Origin: Flavobacteriaceae bacterium | Lineage (GTDB): Bacteria; Bacteroidota; Bacteroidia; Flavobacteriales; Weeksellaceae | Reading direction: 5' to 3' | DNA length: 17,700 nt | Assembly (NCBI GenBank): GCA_031289875.1 | Contig: JAITOO010000051.1 | Location: 1 to 17,700, forward strand | Program-made: the position numbers and the translations under genes | Part shown: positions 14,186-17,700 of the stretch, one piece after another | Numbering within the stretch: position 1 is the stretch's first letter | How the letters are laid out: each line of letters opens with the position of its first letter | The notes under the pieces: model-generated | Database searches by the model: none | What the model was told of the DNA's origin: nothing | What the model saw: the letters and a program-made list of their open reading frames with translations, nothing else

Positions 14186-17100
14186 TTACATATTTCGCCG
14201 GTATTTACCTCCTGTTTCAAAAAGAGAATGGGTAATTTCGCCTAAGGAGCAGTATTTTACGGTTTTCATGAGGACGGAAAAAATGTTTTTGTTGTGCGAA
14301 GCAGCGTATTTCAGTTTTGCAAGGTTTTCATTTTTTTTCGATGCATTAACTTTCTGAAAATCAATTACATTATGTACCTGCCTTTGCTTTTCTTCATCTG
14401 TGCTTCTGATGATTTCTTCGGGCGTGAGGGTAGGAGAGCCGTCTTTTCCCAAAAAGGCATTCACACCGATAATCGGATATTTTCCGCTGTGTTTCAAGTT
14501 TTCGTAATACAGGCTTTCTTCCTGAATTTTAGAACGTTGATACATCGTTTCCATAGCTCCGAGAACGCCGCCGCGCTCAGAAATCCGCTCAAATTCAGCA
14601 TAAACAGCTTCTTCTACCCGATCGGTCAGTTCTTCAATGATGAAAGATCCCTGCATCGGATTTTCATTTTTTGCCAAACCCAATTCCTTGTTGATAATCA
14701 ATTGGATAGCCATAGCTCTGCGCACGCTTTCTTCTGTCGGAGTGGTAATAGCTTCATCGTAAGCATTGGTATGCAGAGAGTTGCAATTGTCATAAATAGC
14801 ATACAGGGCTTGCAGCGTGGTGCGGATGTCATTGAAAGCAATTTCCTGCGCATGAAGCGATCGCCCCGAAGTTTGAATATGATATTTCAGTTTTTGAGAG
14901 CGTTCATTGGCTTTGTATTTGTGTTTCAAGGCTTTCGCCCAAATTCTTCGCGCCACGCGCCCGATAACCGCATATTCAGCATCAATTCCGTTGGAGAAAA
15001 AGAAAGACAGATTTGGAGCAAAGTCATTGATATTCATGCCTCTGCTGAGATAATATTCTACGTAGGTAAATCCGTTTGCCAGCGTGAAAGCGAGTTGGGT
15101 AACCGGATTTGCTCCCGCTTCGGCAATGTGGTAGCCTGAAATGGAAATCGAATAAAAATTTTGTATCTTGTTGAGAATGAAATACTCTTGCACGTCGCCC
15201 ATCAGTCTGAGGGCAAAATCGGTGGAAAAAATGCAAGTGTTTTGCGCTTGGTCTTCCTTCAAAATGTCCGCCTGCACTGTTCCGCGCACGGTTGCCATCG
15301 TTTTAGCTTTGATTTCGTTATAGGTTTTTTCGTCCAAAATTTCATCGCCGGTCAAACCTAACAGCATCAATCCCAGTCCGTTATTCCCTTTGGGCAGTTC
15401 GCCGTGGTATTTCGGTCTTGGAAGATTTTGATTATCAAATTTTTCTTTTAATCGTTTTTCAACTAAATGTTCCAAATGGCGCTCTGTGATGTATTTTTCA
15501 CATTCTTGGTCAATTGCCGCATTCATGAAAAGGGCGAGCATCATCGGGGCAGGACCGTTAATCGTCATGCTGACAGAGGTTTTCGAGTCGGTTAAATCAA
15601 AACCTGAATACAATTTTTTGGCATCGTCCAGCGTAGCGACAGAAACGCCTGCATTTCCGATTTTCCCGTATATATCCGGCGGTAAATCAGGGTCTTGACC
15701 GTAAAGCGTAACGCTGTCGAAAGCAGTAGAAAGCCGTTTGGCGGGCATTCCTTCGGAAACGTAATGAAAACGTTTATTGGTGCGTTCAGGCGAGCCTTCA
15801 CCCGCAAACATTCTCGTTGGGTCTTCTTCTTCGCGTTTGAAAGGGTAAATACCCGCCGTGAAAGGAAAATTGCCTGCAATTCCCTCTTGCAGATTCCATT
15901 TCAAAATGTCGCCCCAATCGTGGTATTTGGGAAGAATGACTTTCGGAATTTGCGTGTGCGACAAGGTTTCTGTATGAATTTTGACTTTGATTTCTTTATT
16001 TCTTACCGGATAAGTAAAAAATTCTGCTTCATGATTTTTTCGGGTATGCGTCCAATTTTCCAGTAAATGCAAATGGTTTTCTTCAAGAAAATTTTTGTTT
16101 TCTTCAATGAGAGAATCCAGAACATTCTGATTTTCAGCAGGAAGTGATTTTTTACTTTCGGAAAGCTGCTGATATTTTCGGGCAAAACGGCTCTGCTCTT
16201 CCGCATGGACGTTATAATTCTGATTATTCTCTACAATTTCAGATAGATAGCGCGCTCTTTTTGGAGGAATAATTGAAATTTCCTCCTGTTTTTCCGTTTT
16301 GGAAGAAATATTTTCAAGAGAGAATAATGGGCTGAATGGTGCGAGTTTTTTTAAAATTTCATAAAAAAGTACAGTTATTCCGCTGTCGTTGAATTGCGAA
16401 GCATGAGTGCTGAAAACCGGCATTTCTCGAAAATCTTGGTTAAAAAATTTGTGATTGCGTTGATACTGCTTTTTCACGGACAGCAAGGCATCTTCCGCTC
16501 CGCGCTTGTCGGATTTATTGACGGCGACCCAATCGGCAAAATCCAGCATATCAATCTTTTCCAGTTGAGACGGTGCGCCAAATTCGGGAGTCATCACGTA
16601 GAGAGATAAATCGGCAAAATCCGAAATTTCCGACCCTGACTGTCCAATTCCCGAAGTTTCGAGTATAATCAGGTCAGGCTCAGCGCTTTTTAGCACAGCG
16701 ACTGCATTTTTCACATGAGGCGAAAGTGCGGCGTTGCTTGCCCGCGTTGCCATAGAACGCATATAAACATTGGGAACGTTGATGGCGTTCATGCGGATTC
16801 TGTCGCCGAGCAGCGCACCGCCCGTTTTCTTTTTGGACGGGTCAATGGAAATTATAGCAATTTTAATATCAGTGAAATGAGTTAAAAATCTGCGTACAAG
16901 TTCATCTGTCAAAGTGGATTTTCCCGCGCCACCTGTTCCTGTAATTCCCAAAACAGGAATATTTTTTTTTGATTTTTTCAGCTGAATTTTTTCAAAAATT
17001 TCAGGAAAATTTTCTGCACAGGAAATGAGTTTTGCAATTTTTTGATTATCAGAAAATTGTAAATTTTCCGCTGTATCAGTATTAATATTGCTTCCTGAAG

Positions 17101-17533
17101 AAAAATCGGATTTTTGTATTAAATCGTTAATCATTCCCTGCAAACCCATTTCTCGACCATCGTCAGGGGAATAAATTTTTGTAATTCCGTAATTCATAAG
17201 TTTTTCGATTTCTGAGGGAAGAATTACGCCTCCGCCTCCGCCAAAAATCTTAATTTGGGAAGAATTTTTAGCTTTAAGCAAATCGAACATGTAGGTAAGA
17301 TATTCGTTATGTCCTCCTTGATAGGAGGTTACGGCGATTGCCTGTGCATCTTCCTGAATAGCGCAGTTCACAACTTCTTCTGCGGAGCGGTCGTGTCCCA
17401 AGTGGATAACTTCTGCACCCGAAGTTTGTATCATTCTGCGCATGAGGTTGATAGCAACATCGTGTCCGTCGAACAGCGAAGCGGCGGTTACGATTCTGAT
17501 AGGATTCTGAGGTTTATAAATTTTCTCTGTCAT
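14186..17533 (-). CDS. icmF: Fused isobutyryl-CoA mutase IcmF
   Basis: 1115 residues; adenosylcobalamin enzyme interconverting isobutyryl-CoA and n-butyryl-CoA, with its own GTPase chaperone fused in. Domain order: B12-binding domain (about 10-140, base-off histidine H24 in DGHD); MeaB-like G domain (about 190-400) with P-loop GTGGAGKS (199-206), the ETSGIGQSG switch (292-300) and NKSD (339-342); a linker; then the TIM-barrel mutase (about 535-1115) with the SGYH motif (H802) and the family's '[10 protein letters not shown]' ending. The residues that separate isobutyryl- from methylmalonyl-CoA mutases are F576 (RMFAG) and Q764 (AQNTC), both of the isobutyryl type. Valine or leucine breakdown or branched-chain acyl-CoA supply is the likely pathway. 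Some IcmF enzymes also isomerise isovaleryl- to pivalyl-CoA. A -7 box lies about 40 nt upstream. Confidence 0.95.
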   Translation of the reverse strand: MTEKIYKPQNPIRIVTAASLFDGHDVAINLMRRMIQTSGAEVIHLGHDRSAEEVVNCAIQEDAQAIAVTSYQGGHNEYLTYMFDLLKAKNSSQIKIFGGGGGVILPSEIEKLMNYGITKIYSPDDGREMGLQGMINDLIQKSDFSSGSNINTDTAENLQFSDNQKIAKLISCAENFPEIFEKIQLKKSKKNIPVLGITGTGGAGKSTLTDELVRRFLTHFTDIKIAIISIDPSKKKTGGALLGDRIRMNAINVPNVYMRSMATRASNAALSPHVKNAVAVLKSAEPDLIILETSGIGQSGSEISDFADLSLYVMTPEFGAPSQLEKIDMLDFADWVAVNKSDKRGAEDALLSVKKQYQRNHKFFNQDFREMPVFSTHASQFNDSGITVLFYEILKKLAPFSPLFSLENISSKTEKQEEISIIPPKRARYLSEIVENNQNYNVHAEEQSRFARKYQQLSESKKSLPAENQNVLDSLIEENKNFLEENHLHLLENWTHTRKNHEAEFFTYPVRNKEIKVKIHTETLSHTQIPKVILPKYHDWGDILKWNLQEGIAGNFPFTAGIYPFKREEEDPTRMFAGEGSPERTNKRFHYVSEGMPAKRLSTAFDSVTLYGQDPDLPPDIYGKIGNAGVSVATLDDAKKLYSGFDLTDSKTSVSMTINGPAPMMLALFMNAAIDQECEKYITERHLEHLVEKRLKEKFDNQNLPRPKYHGELPKGNNGLGLMLLGLTGDEILDEKTYNEIKAKTMATVRGTVQADILKEDQAQNTCIFSTDFALRLMGDVQEYFILNKIQNFYSISISGYHIAEAGANPVTQLAFTLANGFTYVEYYLSRGMNINDFAPNLSFFFSNGIDAEYAVIGRVARRIWAKALKHKYKANERSQKLKYHIQTSGRSLHAQEIAFNDIRTTLQALYAIYDNCNSLHTNAYDEAITTPTEESVRRAMAIQLIINKELGLAKNENPMQGSFIIEELTDRVEEAVYAEFERISERGGVLGAMETMYQRSKIQEESLYYENLKHSGKYPIIGVNAFLGKDGSPTLTPEEIIRSTDEEKQRQVHNVIDFQKVNASKKNENLAKLKYAASHNKNIFSVLMKTVKYCSLGEITHSLFETGGKYRRNM

Positions 17534-17700
17534 TTTTTTGGTTGTTTAGTTTCTTTACAAAGTTTAGGATTTTCCAAAGATAAGTTTTTTTTAATAAAAA
17601 TTAAATCATTTTAACTTGGAATTACAATGCAATAAAGAAATTGTTTGTTGAAGAATAAGTAAAAATCGCAAAAATCAATACCTGCAAGAAAGACGATATG
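17534..17700. other. Upstream region of icmF, truncated by the window end
   Basis: 167 nt of AT-rich DNA with no reading frame worth calling. It carries the candidate icmF -7 box at 17575-17582. No cobalamin riboswitch can be recognised: conserved B12-box-like bases were looked for and not found, though the region is cut by the window edge. Confidence 0.5.
17575..17582 (-). promoter_or_regulatory. Candidate -7 box for icmF
   Basis: The minus strand reads TATCTTTG, an exact TAnnTTTG match, 41 nt before the icmF ATG. No TTG is found at the expected upstream spacing. A second near-match (TAAACTTTG, one base too long) lies closer to the gene. Confidence 0.4.

Noticed and set aside
14294..15139. 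A 281-codon open frame on the plus strand.
   Set aside because: It is antisense to the conserved mutase domain of icmF; its Phe/Ser-rich composition is typical of a shadow frame.
15836..15860. Tyr563 of IcmF, at first suspected to be a methylmalonyl-type specificity residue replacing the isobutyryl-type Phe.
   Set aside because: Re-aligning with the mutase region around RQYAG of methylmalonyl-CoA mutase places the specificity position at F576 (RMFAG), which is Phe as expected; Tyr563 corresponds to a different residue. Together with Q764 the enzyme looks like a normal isobutyryl-CoA mutase.
17534..17700. A cobalamin riboswitch before the B12-dependent icmF gene.
   Set aside because: No B12-box-like conserved core or strong stems were seen, and the window ends before a full riboswitch could be examined.

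Overview
The window looks like ordinary chromosomal DNA from a Bacteroidota member, most likely a flavobacterium of the Weeksellaceae (Chryseobacterium/Riemerella-like). The DNA is AT-rich. Promoters fit the Bacteroidota form TTG-N19-TAnnTTTG rather than -35/-10 boxes, and Shine-Dalgarno sequences are absent. A type IX secretion protein (PorQ) is encoded, as are secreted proteins with 'VGIGT' repeats and signal peptides ending in S-Q or A-Q. The genus cannot be fixed from this sequence alone.

Layout. 1-552: no gene seen; a terminator and inverted repeats. 553-3726 (minus): arginine decarboxylase, porQ and cmk, with porQ and cmk translationally coupled by an ATGA overlap. 3850-5660 (plus): two secreted proteins, each with its own promoter; the first is an orphan with a TTG start, the second has a VGIGT repeat and a C1q-like C-terminus. 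5694-8615 (minus): uvrC, a Spy/CpxP-like periplasmic protein, and a small XRE regulator. 8932-11499 (plus): M14-type zinc carboxypeptidase, a 60-residue secreted peptide and a BaiN-type flavoprotein, tightly packed and probably an operon. 11570-12334 (plus): a two-helix membrane protein with a C-terminal helix-hairpin-helix region. 12373-17533 (minus): icmF (fused isobutyryl-CoA mutase with its G-protein chaperone) followed by a CBS-domain ClC channel/transporter.

How the genes work together. Most are housekeeping (cmk, uvrC, arginine decarboxylase, icmF) or envelope genes (porQ, Spy-like, C1q-like). The most distinctive feature is the 316-bp gap between the XRE regulator and the M14 operon. 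It holds five palindromes of the form TTTACAnnTGTAAA arranged as two similar bipartite cassettes about 240 bp apart. One cassette covers the predicted regulator promoter; the other abuts the predicted M14 promoter. This suggests a self-repressing regulator that also controls the peptidase/peptide/flavoprotein operon. I see no CRISPR array, transposase, phage, restriction, toxin-antitoxin or recognised defence system, and no rRNA or tRNA. A clearly new multi-gene system is not evident; the XRE/M14/peptide/BaiN locus and the orphan secreted proteins are the best leads.
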